This document shows, piece by piece, positions 18,727 through 27,649 of a stretch of DNA of 64,000 nucleotides. The position numbers and the translations under genes are program-made. This DNA comes from Bacteroidota bacterium (GTDB lineage Bacteria > Bacteroidota > Bacteroidia > Cytophagales > Cyclobacteriaceae): positions 62,001-126,000 of the forward strand of contig JAFDZA010000026.1 of assembly GCA_018267135.1 (NCBI GenBank). Reading direction: 5' to 3'. The notes beneath the pieces were generated by a model. The model was not told the DNA's origin. It saw only the letters and a program-made list of their open reading frames with translations, and did no database searches. The first letter of the stretch is position 1, and the number at the start of each line of letters is the position of its first letter.

Positions 18727-19572
18727 TTACGCAAAAACCATACTGGCCACCCCCAGCAGCATAATAACTTTACACCACTGGCTCAGCTTATAAAAATCTT
18801 TCTTGGTGTCTGCCCGAAGCAACCTTACAAAAAGAAAAACCAAGGGTAAAAAAAGAAAAACGAAAAAATAAAGCAGGGGCAACTTTGTGAAAACCTCGTT
18901 GATGTAAACCACCGAGCCAAACAGAACCAGCATCAAAAAATAAATCAGGAATTTGGTTCTCCGCAGCCCCCAGATAATGGGCAGGGTTTGGCAGCCAAAG
19001 GTATTATCGCCCTTCAGGTCTTCCATATCTTTTACAATTTCGCGAATGAGTGTTATGGCAAAGGCAAAAACACTGTAGGTAATGACCAGGGGCAGGTGTG
19101 TTTGATACAACACACTAACCAAAAAAATAGCCAGCCCGGTAAGCAAAGCCACCACTCCGTTCCCTATAAATGGTTGGCGTTTCAGATCGTTAGAGTACCA
19201 CCACAATAAAAAAGCCGATAAGAAATTAATTACTCCGATTTGCCAGCTCAGAAAAAAACCGATTAAAGTTCCGGTTATAGAAAGTACCGAGTGAAACAAC
19301 AGGGCATACCTGCGGGCTACTTTTTTGCCGATTACCACACGGCCGGGTTTGTTAATTAAATCAATCTTTACATCATAGTAATCGTTAATGATGTAGCCTC
19401 CGGCTGCCACAATTACTGTAGAGGCCGTGAGAAGAAAAAGCCGGTAATCGCAAAGAGTGCTATGGCCAACTAAAAAAAAGGCAGTAAAGTATTGTGCCGT
19501 AGCAATAATAAGCAAATTCCAAAAGCGGGTAAGTTTGAGGAAGCCTGTTAAAGTAAATTGCTGCGAAGCCAT
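18727..19572 (-). CDS. UbiA family prenyltransferase
   Basis: A 281-residue integral membrane prenyltransferase with about eight or nine helices. The first Asp-rich site is NDYYDVKID with KPGR just after it, and the second is DMEDLKGD; both bind prenyl diphosphate through magnesium. The sequence resembles the geranylgeranylglycerol-phosphate/UbiA-like members common in Bacteroidota; the acceptor cannot be told. The ATG at 19572 is chosen over the TTG at 19578, because that TTG is part of a TAnnTTTG promoter box. A 45-base gap separates it from the TonB receptor upstream. Confidence 0.87.
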   Translation of the reverse strand: MASQQFTLTGFLKLTRFWNLLIIATAQYFTAFFLVGHSTLCDYRLFLLTASTVIVAAGGYIINDYYDVKIDLINKPGRVVIGKKVARRYALLFHSVLSITGTLIGFFLSWQIGVINFLSAFLLWWYSNDLKRQPFIGNGVVALLTGLAIFLVSVLYQTHLPLVITYSVFAFAITLIREIVKDMEDLKGDNTFGCQTLPIIWGLRRTKFLIYFLMLVLFGSVVYINEVFTKLPLLYFFVFLFLPLVFLFVRLLRADTKKDFYKLSQWCKVIMLLGVASMVFA

Positions 19573-19575
19573 CGA

Positions 19576-19583
19576 CAAAGATA
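19576..19583 (-). promoter_or_regulatory. -7 box abutting the UbiA gene
   Basis: TATCTTTG on the minus strand, ending 3 bases before the ATG, again implying a near-leaderless transcript. Its TTG makes a spurious in-frame start. Confidence 0.45.
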
Positions 19584-19617
19584 ATCAGGTATGGGTGCGT
19601 AAATCAAAACTCCAAAT

Positions 19618-21771
19618 TTAAAACCGCATCGCCACCATCAGTAAATAGTTTCGGGTGGCTTGTGGGTAGTAATAGTTGGCGGCCACCGGCTGCCCGCTGG
19701 CCATGTAGGGGTAGGTAGTTCCGTTGCTGGCATATTTCACATTCATAAAATTGTTAAGCAAGAAGCTCACCGATAATTCGCGCATACCGGCCGGCTTAAA
19801 TGTATAGCTAGCCCGGAAGTCGTTGATCAAATACGGGCTGATTGATCGTTGCCTGTTTGATGTATTATCTAAAAATTGAAGACCTACATATTTGGTTAGC
19901 AAGCCTACTTCCAGTTTTTCGATCGGGTGATAAAGAAAAACCGATCCGCCAATAAGGGAAGGCGAAAAGGCAATGTCAACATTTTTGTGAGAGATGTCGG
20001 TTTCGTTTCCCTGCGCATCGTAAAGAATTTCAGTAAAGTTTTTGATCCGGTTTTGACTCAGGGTCAGGTTCGCATTCCAGGTAAAGTGAGTGTCGATTTT
20101 AATGCCTCCGTCTAATTCAATGCCCATGCGGGAACTGGCGGGCACATTGGTGCGGATAGGCGAGCCAACGTTATTCAGTTTTCCTGTCAGCACCAGTTGG
20201 TTGGTGTAGCCCATATAATAGCCGTTGATGTTAATGGCCACTTTATTTTTACGCCAACGCCAGCCTGCTTCTATATCGTGCAGGGTTTCATGTTGAGGTG
20301 TGTGTGATGGTTGGGCTTGTACAAAATCGCTGCGTACCGGCTCGCGGTTGCCTATGCTATAAGAGGCATAAAATTGTTGGTCGTCTTTAACTAAATAGGT
20401 TAATCCGATTTTAGGGTTAAAGAAATTATACTGCACACGAAAATCAACATTTACCAATTGATCTTCCGTGCCTCTGGCTTTATAATCTACCTGACGGTAT
20501 TGCATATCAACAAATCCTAGTATTTTTTCATGCACCCGTATTGTGTTTTTCCAGAAAATATTAAAGTCGTTTTTCTTTCCATTGTTAAAATAGTAGCGGT
20601 AAAATGGAGGAACCGTAACGGCCACTTGCGCCCACACTACTTCTCCGAAATGATCGCCATCATACCGGTTATACGCTCCGCCCAAAATTGAATTCCATTT
20701 TTCCTTTTCATAATTCAGCGACCACGTCATGCCATAAAACCGGTTGTTAAGCCAAAGCTGGCGCACCAGATTAGTTGTGTCAATGGTTTTATTGCCAACT
20801 ACCGGTGCCGTTATTCCATAATTGGCAAACAATTGTTGAGGTTGATATTCTTCATAGTAGCCACGGCCATAGGTATAATGCAGTGCCGCATTGGCTGTTA
20901 CGAAAGTATTTACCCGGTGCGAAACATGAAGTTGGTAATGATCTTGTGCATAATTATCAATCTGATTTTTGTAAGTATAATAATTGTAAGTGCGGTGTTT
21001 GGCCAATGAATCTTGCGGTACCCCATACCACGATTGATACGTAATTTCTTTACCCCCAAAGACGATGGCCTTGATCATCGTTTTGTCGCCATAATATCCG
21101 CCCGAGAGGTAATACGATTTTAAATCGGATGTGGCGCGGTCAATGTATCCATCGGAGCCGATTAAAGACACCCGCCCATCAAAAGCAAATTTTTTGTTCA
21201 GGCCGGTGCCAAAACCTACGGTGTGGCGATGGGTGCCAAAAGAACCGAATGAATTAATGAGATCCGCATAAGGCGAATCTTTGCGGGTATTGGTTTGTAA
21301 ATTAATAGAAGCTCCAAAAGCCCCGGCCCCGTTAGTAGAAGTACCCACGCCTCGCTGTATCTGTATGTTGTGTGTAGAGGTGGCAATATCGGGCACATCT
21401 ACCCAGTACACACTTTGTTCTTCGGCATCGTTCAGCACAATACCATTGATGGTAACATTAATGCGGGCGGCATCGCTTCCGCGAATACGCACCCCGGTGT
21501 AGCCAATGCCTGCTCCGGCATCGGAAGTGGTAACCAGCGAGGGGGTCCAATTCAGCACAAAGGGCATGTCTTGCCCGAAGTTCTGTTTTTGAATAACGGC
21601 TTTACTGATATTTGAAAAGGCTGTGGGGCTGTTTTCAGAAGCACGTGTAGCATATACCACTATCTCATCGGTAAGTTGTTTAACCGTATCTTTGGCCGGC
21701 CAATTTTTTTGTTGTGCTCCGGCATAGACCGATGTGGCCATACTCAGCACCAGAATACGAAATCTTGTCAT
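19618..21771 (-). CDS. TonB-dependent outer-membrane receptor under a TPP riboswitch (probable thiamine uptake)
   Basis: A 717-residue TonB-dependent receptor: signal peptide (about residues 1-19), no carboxypeptidase-like extension, a TonB-box-like region (DEIVVYATRA), a plug domain (residues 40-165, with VRIRGSDAARINVTINGI) and a 22-strand-type beta barrel ending in an aromatic YLLMVAMRF closing strand. The barrel places it in the outer membrane, energised by TonB-ExbBD. The substrate is inferred to be thiamine or a derivative because a TPP riboswitch sits directly upstream, as for thiamine receptors described in Bacteroides. ATG start at 21771. Confidence 0.9.
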   Translation of the reverse strand: MTRFRILVLSMATSVYAGAQQKNWPAKDTVKQLTDEIVVYATRASENSPTAFSNISKAVIQKQNFGQDMPFVLNWTPSLVTTSDAGAGIGYTGVRIRGSDAARINVTINGIVLNDAEEQSVYWVDVPDIATSTHNIQIQRGVGTSTNGAGAFGASINLQTNTRKDSPYADLINSFGSFGTHRHTVGFGTGLNKKFAFDGRVSLIGSDGYIDRATSDLKSYYLSGGYYGDKTMIKAIVFGGKEITYQSWYGVPQDSLAKHRTYNYYTYKNQIDNYAQDHYQLHVSHRVNTFVTANAALHYTYGRGYYEEYQPQQLFANYGITAPVVGNKTIDTTNLVRQLWLNNRFYGMTWSLNYEKEKWNSILGGAYNRYDGDHFGEVVWAQVAVTVPPFYRYYFNNGKKNDFNIFWKNTIRVHEKILGFVDMQYRQVDYKARGTEDQLVNVDFRVQYNFFNPKIGLTYLVKDDQQFYASYSIGNREPVRSDFVQAQPSHTPQHETLHDIEAGWRWRKNKVAININGYYMGYTNQLVLTGKLNNVGSPIRTNVPASSRMGIELDGGIKIDTHFTWNANLTLSQNRIKNFTEILYDAQGNETDISHKNVDIAFSPSLIGGSVFLYHPIEKLEVGLLTKYVGLQFLDNTSNRQRSISPYLINDFRASYTFKPAGMRELSVSFLLNNFMNVKYASNGTTYPYMASGQPVAANYYYPQATRNYLLMVAMRF

Positions 21772-21795
21772 TTCATTTTTGGTTTAAACTGCAGA

Positions 21796-21908
21796 GCACA
21801 CAGGGGAATGTGGTGCGTATGTTTAACCTTGCCTCCCTTCGTCCGCATTACCGGCATCAGGTTCTATGGGTATAATCTCAGCCCGTTGTTTTTAGGCACC
21901 CCTTACTT
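21796..21908 (-). promoter_or_regulatory. TPP (thiamine pyrophosphate) riboswitch with downstream hairpin
   Basis: On the minus strand the conserved TPP aptamer blocks occur in order: GGGGTGCC (21902-21895), GGCTGAGA, ACCC, GAACCTGATGCCGGTAATGC and GACGAAGGGAGG, so the aptamer is about 21908-21827. A 7-pair hairpin with one bulge (21816-21796) lies between the aptamer and the ATG and could be the expression platform. A perfect small hairpin (21920-21906) precedes the aptamer. Binding of TPP would lower expression of the receptor. P1 pairing was not resolved by eye. Confidence 0.92.
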
Positions 21909-21926
21909 GGAATCTCCAAGACTGTG

Positions 21927-21934
21927 CAAAAGTA
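21927..21934 (-). promoter_or_regulatory. -7 box of the riboswitch transcript
   Basis: TACTTTTG on the minus strand, placing the transcript start about 10-15 bases before the aptamer. No TTG is seen at the -33 position, only T-rich sequence. Confidence 0.5.
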
Positions 21935-22036
21935 ATAGAATAAATGAGAGAATTTAAAAACAGACTGTTCAATTTTTTTAGAGAATCCTTTTATGCCGTA
22001 TGCTGACTTCTGATTTCTATGTTCTATTTTTGGCCT

Positions 22037-22531
22037 ATGTATCAGGCAAAAATCAACGGCAAATATTTTGAGATTGTAAAAAATGAAAATGGATTTACCG
22101 TAGGAGGCCATTCTTTTCAATGGGATCTTTCTAAAATCTGCGCCAATCATTTTCACATTCTGCACCACAACAAAAGTTACCGGGCCGAATTGGTAAAAAT
22201 AGATCGGGCAACCAAAACCGTCCAGCTTAAAATCAACAATCAAACCATTTCCGTTGAGGTAAAAGATAAAATGGACTTACTTCTGGAAAAAATGGGGATG
22301 GCCAATGGTGCGGGCACAAAAGTAAATACTCTTAAAGCGCCTATGCCGGGGTTGGTTATTGATTTAAAAATTAAAGCAGGCGATGCCGTAAAAACTGGCG
22401 ACCCGCTTTTAATTTTAGAAGCCATGAAAATGGAGAATATTTTAAAATCGCCTGCCGATGCGGTGGTGAAGAATGTAAAAATTAAAAAAGGCGACAGCGT
22501 AGAAAAAGGACAGGTATTGATTGAGTTTTGA
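22037..22531 (+). CDS. Biotin/lipoyl-attachment domain protein (biotin carboxyl carrier-like)
   Basis: A 164-residue acyl-CoA carboxylase biotin carrier subunit. The C-terminal 75 residues are a biotinyl domain: APMPGLV, then EAMKMEN with the modified lysine at about residue 131, and GDSVEKGQVL near the end. The N-terminal half is a beta-rich linker region. The ATG at 22037 is preferred to 22019, as it gives the usual MYQAKING-type start. No carboxylase or transcarboxylase subunit lies next to it here, which is unusual; the partner must be elsewhere. Confidence 0.88.
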   Translation: MYQAKINGKYFEIVKNENGFTVGGHSFQWDLSKICANHFHILHHNKSYRAELVKIDRATKTVQLKINNQTISVEVKDKMDLLLEKMGMANGAGTKVNTLKAPMPGLVIDLKIKAGDAVKTGDPLLILEAMKMENILKSPADAVVKNVKIKKGDSVEKGQVLIEF

Positions 22532-22541
22532 TACTGTATCC

Positions 22542-23117
22542 TCAACCTTTTTTCTCTGGAGAAGGGAGTAACGCATCAATTTCTTTTCTGATAATTCTCT
22601 CCCGTTCACTCCAACTTCCTGAAACTTTGATGGGCTGAATACTTCTCTTTGTTAATTCATCTTCAAAAATTTTCATCATTTCGTTTCGTTTATTGCCCAA
22701 ATCACGCAAGCCGTCATCAACCCACGGCACATCAATATCAAAGAGAAAATATTTATCGTAACGGATTTGTTTTTCCAATTCATAAAGAATTTCGGGAACT
22801 ACGTCTAAATATTGTCGTGAATAAATTTGAGTGGTGATTAAATCCGTGTCGCAAAAAAGAATTCGATTAGCTGTTTTTATCTTTTCTTTTATACGTTGTG
22901 TCTGTGCTTTGCCTATCCGGATAACATCGTCCACAGAAAAATCATTTGACGAAATCAGCTCGCGAGACACTTCGGGCACAAATTCCGTACGGTAAATTTC
23001 AGCCATGCGTTTTGCCATGGTTGATTTGCCCGTACTTTCAGGGCCGTAGAAACAAATCAGAACAACTTTCATTCGCTCAGCCATGCTCATCGCTCTATAA
23101 TCCACGGTCTTGGCCAT
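22542..23117 (-). CDS. NadR-like P-loop nucleoside kinase
   Basis: A 191-residue AAA/P-loop protein resembling the kinase half of NadR (ribosylnicotinamide kinase). Walker A is GPESTGKST (25-33), followed by EVSRELI and a Walker B-like FCDTDLITT; a VPWVDDGLRD lid-type segment follows. There is no adenylyltransferase domain. Such stand-alone kinases often accompany PnuC-family transporters; a pnuC gene lies about 3.9 kb away. It might phosphorylate nicotinamide riboside, or thiamine given the nearby TPP riboswitch; the sequence alone cannot decide. The ATG at 23117 is used; internal ATGs are possible. Confidence 0.8.
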   Translation of the reverse strand: MAKTVDYRAMSMAERMKVVLICFYGPESTGKSTMAKRMAEIYRTEFVPEVSRELISSNDFSVDDVIRIGKAQTQRIKEKIKTANRILFCDTDLITTQIYSRQYLDVVPEILYELEKQIRYDKYFLFDIDVPWVDDGLRDLGNKRNEMMKIFEDELTKRSIQPIKVSGSWSERERIIRKEIDALLPSPEKKG

Positions 23118-23137
23118 TGAAGTTTTTTAGCATCTAC

Positions 23138-25174
23138 TTACAAAAGACCCTTCTCTTTCAACTCGTACCGAATCCTTTTGTGGTTATCCCAAAAGTGCTC
23201 ATTGATTTCCGTCATTATCTTCTTAAACATAGGTAGGTTCTTGATGTTCTCAACGACACAATCCTCGGGCAAGAGCAACACCCAATATTGTATGTTATCT
23301 TCTTTGGAAAAAAGTTTAAGGTGAAGAAGCGCTTTTTCGTTGTCCGCTTTCCACGTGTAGTACATCATTAGGCTCAGGTTTCTGTAAATTGATTTATCCT
23401 TTTCGGCATATTTCTTAAACTTTTCGACATACGTTAACGATTCTATCTTTTTTCCTACCTTATCCAACACGATGCCGATCATAAGATCTTCATTTTGAAA
23501 GATGTCCAGCTTCTGATCTTCGCGAAACGCAATGAATCGCTTTAGTTCTTGATAAGCCAATTGATAGTTCCTTTGTAGGTAGGACATCTTTGCGATTTCG
23601 GGAATCAAATAAAAAAGCGAAGAATCTGCCTGCACCGCATCAACAAGAATTTGTTTGGTTTGATTTATATCGCGGTCACGTGCATACAAAATGCCAGCCT
23701 TTATCCAAGTGGAGAAAGAATTCTTGGGATTATACTGAAGGGACAGGTTAATGTACTTCATCGCTTCATCTACAAAGCCCGTTTGAATCAATGCATTGCT
23801 CAAATGCATGAAGTAATAACTTTTCCCTACCGAATCAGCCGCAACATTTAAACGCAAACCGATCAGCGCATACTCTAGGTATTTGGCAGTGTTTGGTGCA
23901 TGTAAATTGTATATCTCCGTGAGAAAGTGAACTGCCAGCCCCGAATTGGGATTGTACTCTAACGCTTTTTCGAGGTAGGGAATTGCGTGATCAAATTCTT
24001 TTCTGATTAAATAATACAATGCCTTGGCGACTAAACTTTCATCAAGCTTGGCATCAAAAAGTTCAGCTTTGTCAGCATAGTTTCCGATTTCGACCCTGTA
24101 CTTTTTTTCGGTTTGAAACTCATCTAAATAATAGTAGACCATAGCAAGTTCGGCATAAGCTTGGGCGAATTTGGTGTCTAACTCAATCGCCTTTTCGTAA
24201 TAAGGTATCGAGTTCGCAAGATTTTTCCCAACGTTGCCATAAAGTATTTCACGTCCTTTCAAAAACTGATCGTATGCTTGAAGATTCTCAGTAGACTTCT
24301 TTTCAATCCGGTTTTGTTCAGCAGGTGTGACAATCGCTTCCACTTCTTGTGCAATATTTTTTGCCACTTCCTGTTGTAAAGCAAAAATATCTTTTGCTTC
24401 CCTGCGGTACTGTTTTGCCCAAAGGTGCTTGTCGCTATGGGCCTCGATCAATTGGATATTCAATAAAATCTGGTCGCCTATTTTTTGACCGCTCCCTTCA
24501 ACAACATAATTTACATTCAGTTCGTTGGCCATTTCAGGGATCGACTTTCGCTGGTATCGATACTTCTCCGATGATGTGCGGCTGATCACCTTCAGCATTT
24601 TTATCTTTTGCAAATTATTCAGTGTTGATTCCATCACGCCATTGATCAAGTAAATGTTAGATGAATCCGTACTTTCGTTTTTGAATGGCAATATGGCTAT
24701 CGACCTCTCCAAAGGTTGTTTAAAAGTCAACTTGGTGTAAAAGAGCAGGGAAACGATAATCGCAGTTGCCAGAATGGCAAGGCCTATCATGATCCTTCGT
24801 CTTCGGCTTGGTGTTGCCGCAGTGTTGATTTTATCAATCGGTTGCTTGCCCACTTCACCGGGTGGAAAGCCATATCGCTCACGAAAACATTTGATAAAGT
24901 ACGATGCACTGCTAAAGCCTACTTGAAACGAAACTTCAGAAACATTTAGGGAATTTGATTGGAGCAGCTGCATGGCGCGTTTGAGGCGCACATCGCGCAG
25001 CAGTTGGTTTACGGACAGGCCGGTTTCTTTTTTCACCTTGCGTAACAAGTTGGATCGGCTCATGCTCATGGCATCGGCCAGTTCGGTAACCCCGAAGTTT
25101 TCGTTGGAAATGTTTTTTTCCACCACTTCATTAAGTTGGTTCAGAAAATTTTTCCCCATGTGAAAATCAGCCAT
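23138..25174 (-). CDS. AraC-type HTH protein with membrane segment and TPR sensor domain
   Basis: A 678-residue chimera. Residues 5-110 are an AraC/XylS helix-turn-helix pair (VTELADAMSMSRSNLLRKVK, VSEVSFQVGFSSASYFIKCF). A basic stretch and one membrane helix follow (about 123-147). Then comes a SIAILPFKNES domain of the FlgO/adenylate-cyclase-associated type, and TPR repeats to the C terminus. The architecture suggests a one-component membrane regulator whose outer part senses or scaffolds. The ATG at 25174 is preferred to the TTG at 25207, since the HTH begins soon after. It is divergent from the ankyrin lipoprotein, its most likely target. Confidence 0.85.
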   Translation of the reverse strand: MADFHMGKNFLNQLNEVVEKNISNENFGVTELADAMSMSRSNLLRKVKKETGLSVNQLLRDVRLKRAMQLLQSNSLNVSEVSFQVGFSSASYFIKCFRERYGFPPGEVGKQPIDKINTAATPSRRRRIMIGLAILATAIIVSLLFYTKLTFKQPLERSIAILPFKNESTDSSNIYLINGVMESTLNNLQKIKMLKVISRTSSEKYRYQRKSIPEMANELNVNYVVEGSGQKIGDQILLNIQLIEAHSDKHLWAKQYRREAKDIFALQQEVAKNIAQEVEAIVTPAEQNRIEKKSTENLQAYDQFLKGREILYGNVGKNLANSIPYYEKAIELDTKFAQAYAELAMVYYYLDEFQTEKKYRVEIGNYADKAELFDAKLDESLVAKALYYLIRKEFDHAIPYLEKALEYNPNSGLAVHFLTEIYNLHAPNTAKYLEYALIGLRLNVAADSVGKSYYFMHLSNALIQTGFVDEAMKYINLSLQYNPKNSFSTWIKAGILYARDRDINQTKQILVDAVQADSSLFYLIPEIAKMSYLQRNYQLAYQELKRFIAFREDQKLDIFQNEDLMIGIVLDKVGKKIESLTYVEKFKKYAEKDKSIYRNLSLMMYYTWKADNEKALLHLKLFSKEDNIQYWVLLLPEDCVVENIKNLPMFKKIMTEINEHFWDNHKRIRYELKEKGLL

Positions 25175-25245
25175 AGAAAACTCTTCGTATCGGTTGTGTT
25201 GCTTCAAAAATTATTTCAATGCGCCAAAATTGATATTGATTTCAG

Positions 25246-25253
25246 CAAAATTA
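25246..25253 (-). promoter_or_regulatory. -7 box of the AraC-TPR gene
   Basis: TAATTTTG on the minus strand, an exact TAnnTTTG match about 72 bases before the ATG, inside the divergent intergenic region. The -33 element is not clear. Confidence 0.45.
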
Positions 25254-25335
25254 ACGGTTTTTGGCCGCATCGTTGTTTTGGCTTGCCACTCTGGCTGTCA
25301 GTTCTTTGCTCCATCAAATTTTTAAACAAAATATT

Positions 25336-25914
25336 ATGAAAACACTAGCCGTCTTAATGAAATCAGCTACGCGCGTAATCATTTGCAGCATGCTGATTAT
25401 GGTATTCTCGTGCGGATCGAACTCTGCGCAAAAAAAAGAATCTGCAACCTCCATGAAATCCACACAGGTTGACATCCACACAGCAGTTATTACAGACAAC
25501 CTTGATGCGTTGAAACAACATATTGCTGCTGGCAGCAATATTAACGAGAAAGATCCTTTTGGCGGGTCGAGTCCACTTATTTCGGCATCGTTGTTTGGAA
25601 AAACAGAAGCTGCACGGCTGTTGATCGAAGCTGGAGCTGATCTTAACCTTAAGAATAAAGACGGCTCAACTGCATTGATCACTTCCGCTTTTTTCTGTAG
25701 GCCAGAAATCGTAAAAATGCTTTTACAAAAGGGTGCTGATAAAACGATCAAGAATAATTATGGCTCAACTGCGTATCAGTCTGTAGCTACACCATTCAGC
25801 GAAGCAAAGCCTGTGTATGAAATGATGGTGCAGGCTCTCGCCCCCATGGGATTAAAGTTGGACTATGACTATGTTGAAAAGACAAGGCCCATTATTGCAG
25901 CGCTTTTAAAATAA
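25336..25914 (+). CDS. Ankyrin-repeat lipoprotein
   Basis: A 192-residue protein with a lipoprotein signal (lipobox VFSC, Cys26) and about three ankyrin repeats between residues 50 and 150 (DNLDALKQHIAAGSNINEKD, LLIEAGADLNLKNKDGSTAL, MLLQKGADKTIKNNYGSTAY). It is likely anchored to the inner or outer membrane in the periplasm as a protein-binding module. The ATG at 25336 is chosen over 25261 because it gives a proper signal peptide. It is followed after 22 bases by the acyltransferase and divergent from the AraC-TPR regulator, so the three may form one unit. Confidence 0.82.
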   Translation: MKTLAVLMKSATRVIICSMLIMVFSCGSNSAQKKESATSMKSTQVDIHTAVITDNLDALKQHIAAGSNINEKDPFGGSSPLISASLFGKTEAARLLIEAGADLNLKNKDGSTALITSAFFCRPEIVKMLLQKGADKTIKNNYGSTAYQSVATPFSEAKPVYEMMVQALAPMGLKLDYDYVEKTRPIIAALLK

Positions 25915-25936
25915 GCTTTACATTTTCTTCATAAAC

Positions 25937-26986
25937 ATGCTCTCGAATCGTAAGTATTACATTGACTGGATCCGCGTGATTGCCATCGGCTTACTTTTGA
26001 TTTATCACGTAGCAATCGGTTTTCAACCTTGGGGAAGGTTAATCGGCTTCATTACCAATGCACAATCATGGGAGTCCTTATGGATTCCCATGACCATGCT
26101 GAATGTGTGGCGTATACCGCTTTTGTTTTTTGTGTCGGGCATGGGTGTGTACTTCGCCATGCAAAGAAGAAACTGGAAACAATTGATTACCGAACGTGTC
26201 CAACGCATTTTGTTGCCTTTCGTATTTGGTTATTTCTGCATAGTTCCCATTTACCTTTTTATGTTCCAATCCAATAACGGAATGAAAGTTGATTACTATC
26301 CCAATCCTGGGCACCTCTGGTTTTTGGCTAATATTTTCATTTATGTGGTGGTGCTGTCACCGCTGTTCTTTTTCCTTAAAAAAAATGAGTCAGGCTTATT
26401 TGTGCTAGGGATGAGGAAGATTCTTTCCACACCGCTGGCTTGGGTTATCGTGGTATTTGCCTTCACCGCAGAAGCGCTAATCGTTGATCCGCATCCGTAT
26501 GAATTATACGCGCTTACCGCTCATGGGTTTGTGTTGGGAATGATGGCTTTCTTTTTTGGTTTTTCTTTTATGCTCAGTGGCGATGACTTCTGGAAAATGC
26601 TGGCCAAGTGGAAGTGGGGTTTTGTCAGTGTTGCAGTGGGGCTTTTTTTGGTGCGATGGATTATTTTCCACCTGCAAGTGCCCGTTTACTTGTTAGTAGC
26701 AGAATCGGAAAGTTGGATTTTTTCTGTTTTGGCCTTGGGTTATTCCTACCTGAACAGACCAAGTAAGGTGTTAGATTATTTGAGCGAGGCCGCATATCCT
26801 GTGTACATTCTGCACATGATCTTTTTATATACCGGAGCCTCGCTGGTCTTCCCAATTTCAATAGATGTGCGTCTTAAGTTTATTTTGGTACTACTTTTCA
26901 CCTTTGCGGGATGCTTTGTTACCTATGATTTTGTCGTCAGGCGTGTGCGGCTACTGAGGTTTCTATTTGGGTTAAGAAAACGTTAA
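25937..26986 (+). CDS. Acyltransferase family 3 membrane protein
   Basis: A 349-residue integral membrane O-acyltransferase with about ten helices. The N terminus has YYIDWIRVIAIGLLLIYHV with the conserved D..R.....H arrangement of the family (as in OafA/MdoC-like proteins), and a GHLWFLANIFIY segment follows. It probably transfers an acyl group to a surface or periplasmic carbohydrate; the acceptor is unknown. It lies downstream of the ankyrin lipoprotein, and its end overlaps the end of the convergent pnuC gene by 4 bases. Confidence 0.85.
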   Translation: MLSNRKYYIDWIRVIAIGLLLIYHVAIGFQPWGRLIGFITNAQSWESLWIPMTMLNVWRIPLLFFVSGMGVYFAMQRRNWKQLITERVQRILLPFVFGYFCIVPIYLFMFQSNNGMKVDYYPNPGHLWFLANIFIYVVVLSPLFFFLKKNESGLFVLGMRKILSTPLAWVIVVFAFTAEALIVDPHPYELYALTAHGFVLGMMAFFFGFSFMLSGDDFWKMLAKWKWGFVSVAVGLFLVRWIIFHLQVPVYLLVAESESWIFSVLALGYSYLNRPSKVLDYLSEAAYPVYILHMIFLYTGASLVFPISIDVRLKFILVLLFTFAGCFVTYDFVVRRVRLLRFLFGLRKR

Positions 26987-27645
26987 TCCGATTTAGGATA
27001 GCTTCTAAACTCTTTCACCCAATGCCGTAGTCCGTACCACGCCATCACCGTGAGCAGAAAATATTCCACGCTGAAAAATTTTGCCCCTTTCACAAAATAC
27101 AAAACCGTGGCCACCACATCAATGATGATCCAGATTACCCAACATTCTATTTTCTTTTGCACCATCATAAAGGTGGTAATAATGCTCATTACCAAAATAA
27201 AAGAATCGGCATAGGGAAACGAGCTGGGCAATTGGAAAATGAAGGGCGCCCACAGATGAAGCCGGCTGGCCAGCAGGCCAAAAAAAAGAGTGCCGGTTAA
27301 ACCCAGAAAAAAAATAGCTATAAATTGTCTCCTGTGCATTCGGCTTACCTTCAATTCTTTCTTCTTGTCTTCTTCTTCCGGGGTGGGGTTTGCCCACCGC
27401 CACCAGCCCAGCAAATTGGTAACGAAGAAAAAAATCTGCAAAAGCATATCGGGGTAAAGTTGGATTTGGTAATAGAAAAAAAACGCAAGTATTACGTTGA
27501 TGATGCCTACAGGCCAACTCCAGATATTGGCCTTGGCCGAAAGCGCAACGGCTATCAATCCAAACACGACCCCAAAAAATTCTAAATAGCTCATCGGGTA
27601 GCCAAGAGCTGTGAAGAAAATATTTTTTGTGTCAAAGAAAATCAC
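26983..27645 (-). CDS. pnuC: PnuC family vitamin transporter (nicotinamide riboside or thiamine)
   Basis: A 220-residue membrane protein with seven predicted helices and PnuC landmarks: ALGYPMSYLEFFGVVFGL at the start, WSWPVGIINVILAF, LYPDMLLQIFFF with GWWRW, and a C-terminal ECWVIWIIIDVVATVLYFV. Family members import nicotinamide riboside (PnuC) or thiamine (PnuT) by facilitated diffusion followed by phosphorylation. The GTG at 27645 is accepted because it restores the conserved N terminus. It starts 4 bases after the aldehyde dehydrogenase stop, so translation is probably coupled. A NadR-like kinase and a TPP-controlled receptor occur in the same window. Confidence 0.88.
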   Translation of the reverse strand: MIFFDTKNIFFTALGYPMSYLEFFGVVFGLIAVALSAKANIWSWPVGIINVILAFFFYYQIQLYPDMLLQIFFFVTNLLGWWRWANPTPEEEDKKKELKVSRMHRRQFIAIFFLGLTGTLFFGLLASRLHLWAPFIFQLPSSFPYADSFILVMSIITTFMMVQKKIECWVIWIIIDVVATVLYFVKGAKFFSVEYFLLTVMAWYGLRHWVKEFRSYPKSD

Positions 27646-27649
27646 CCAG

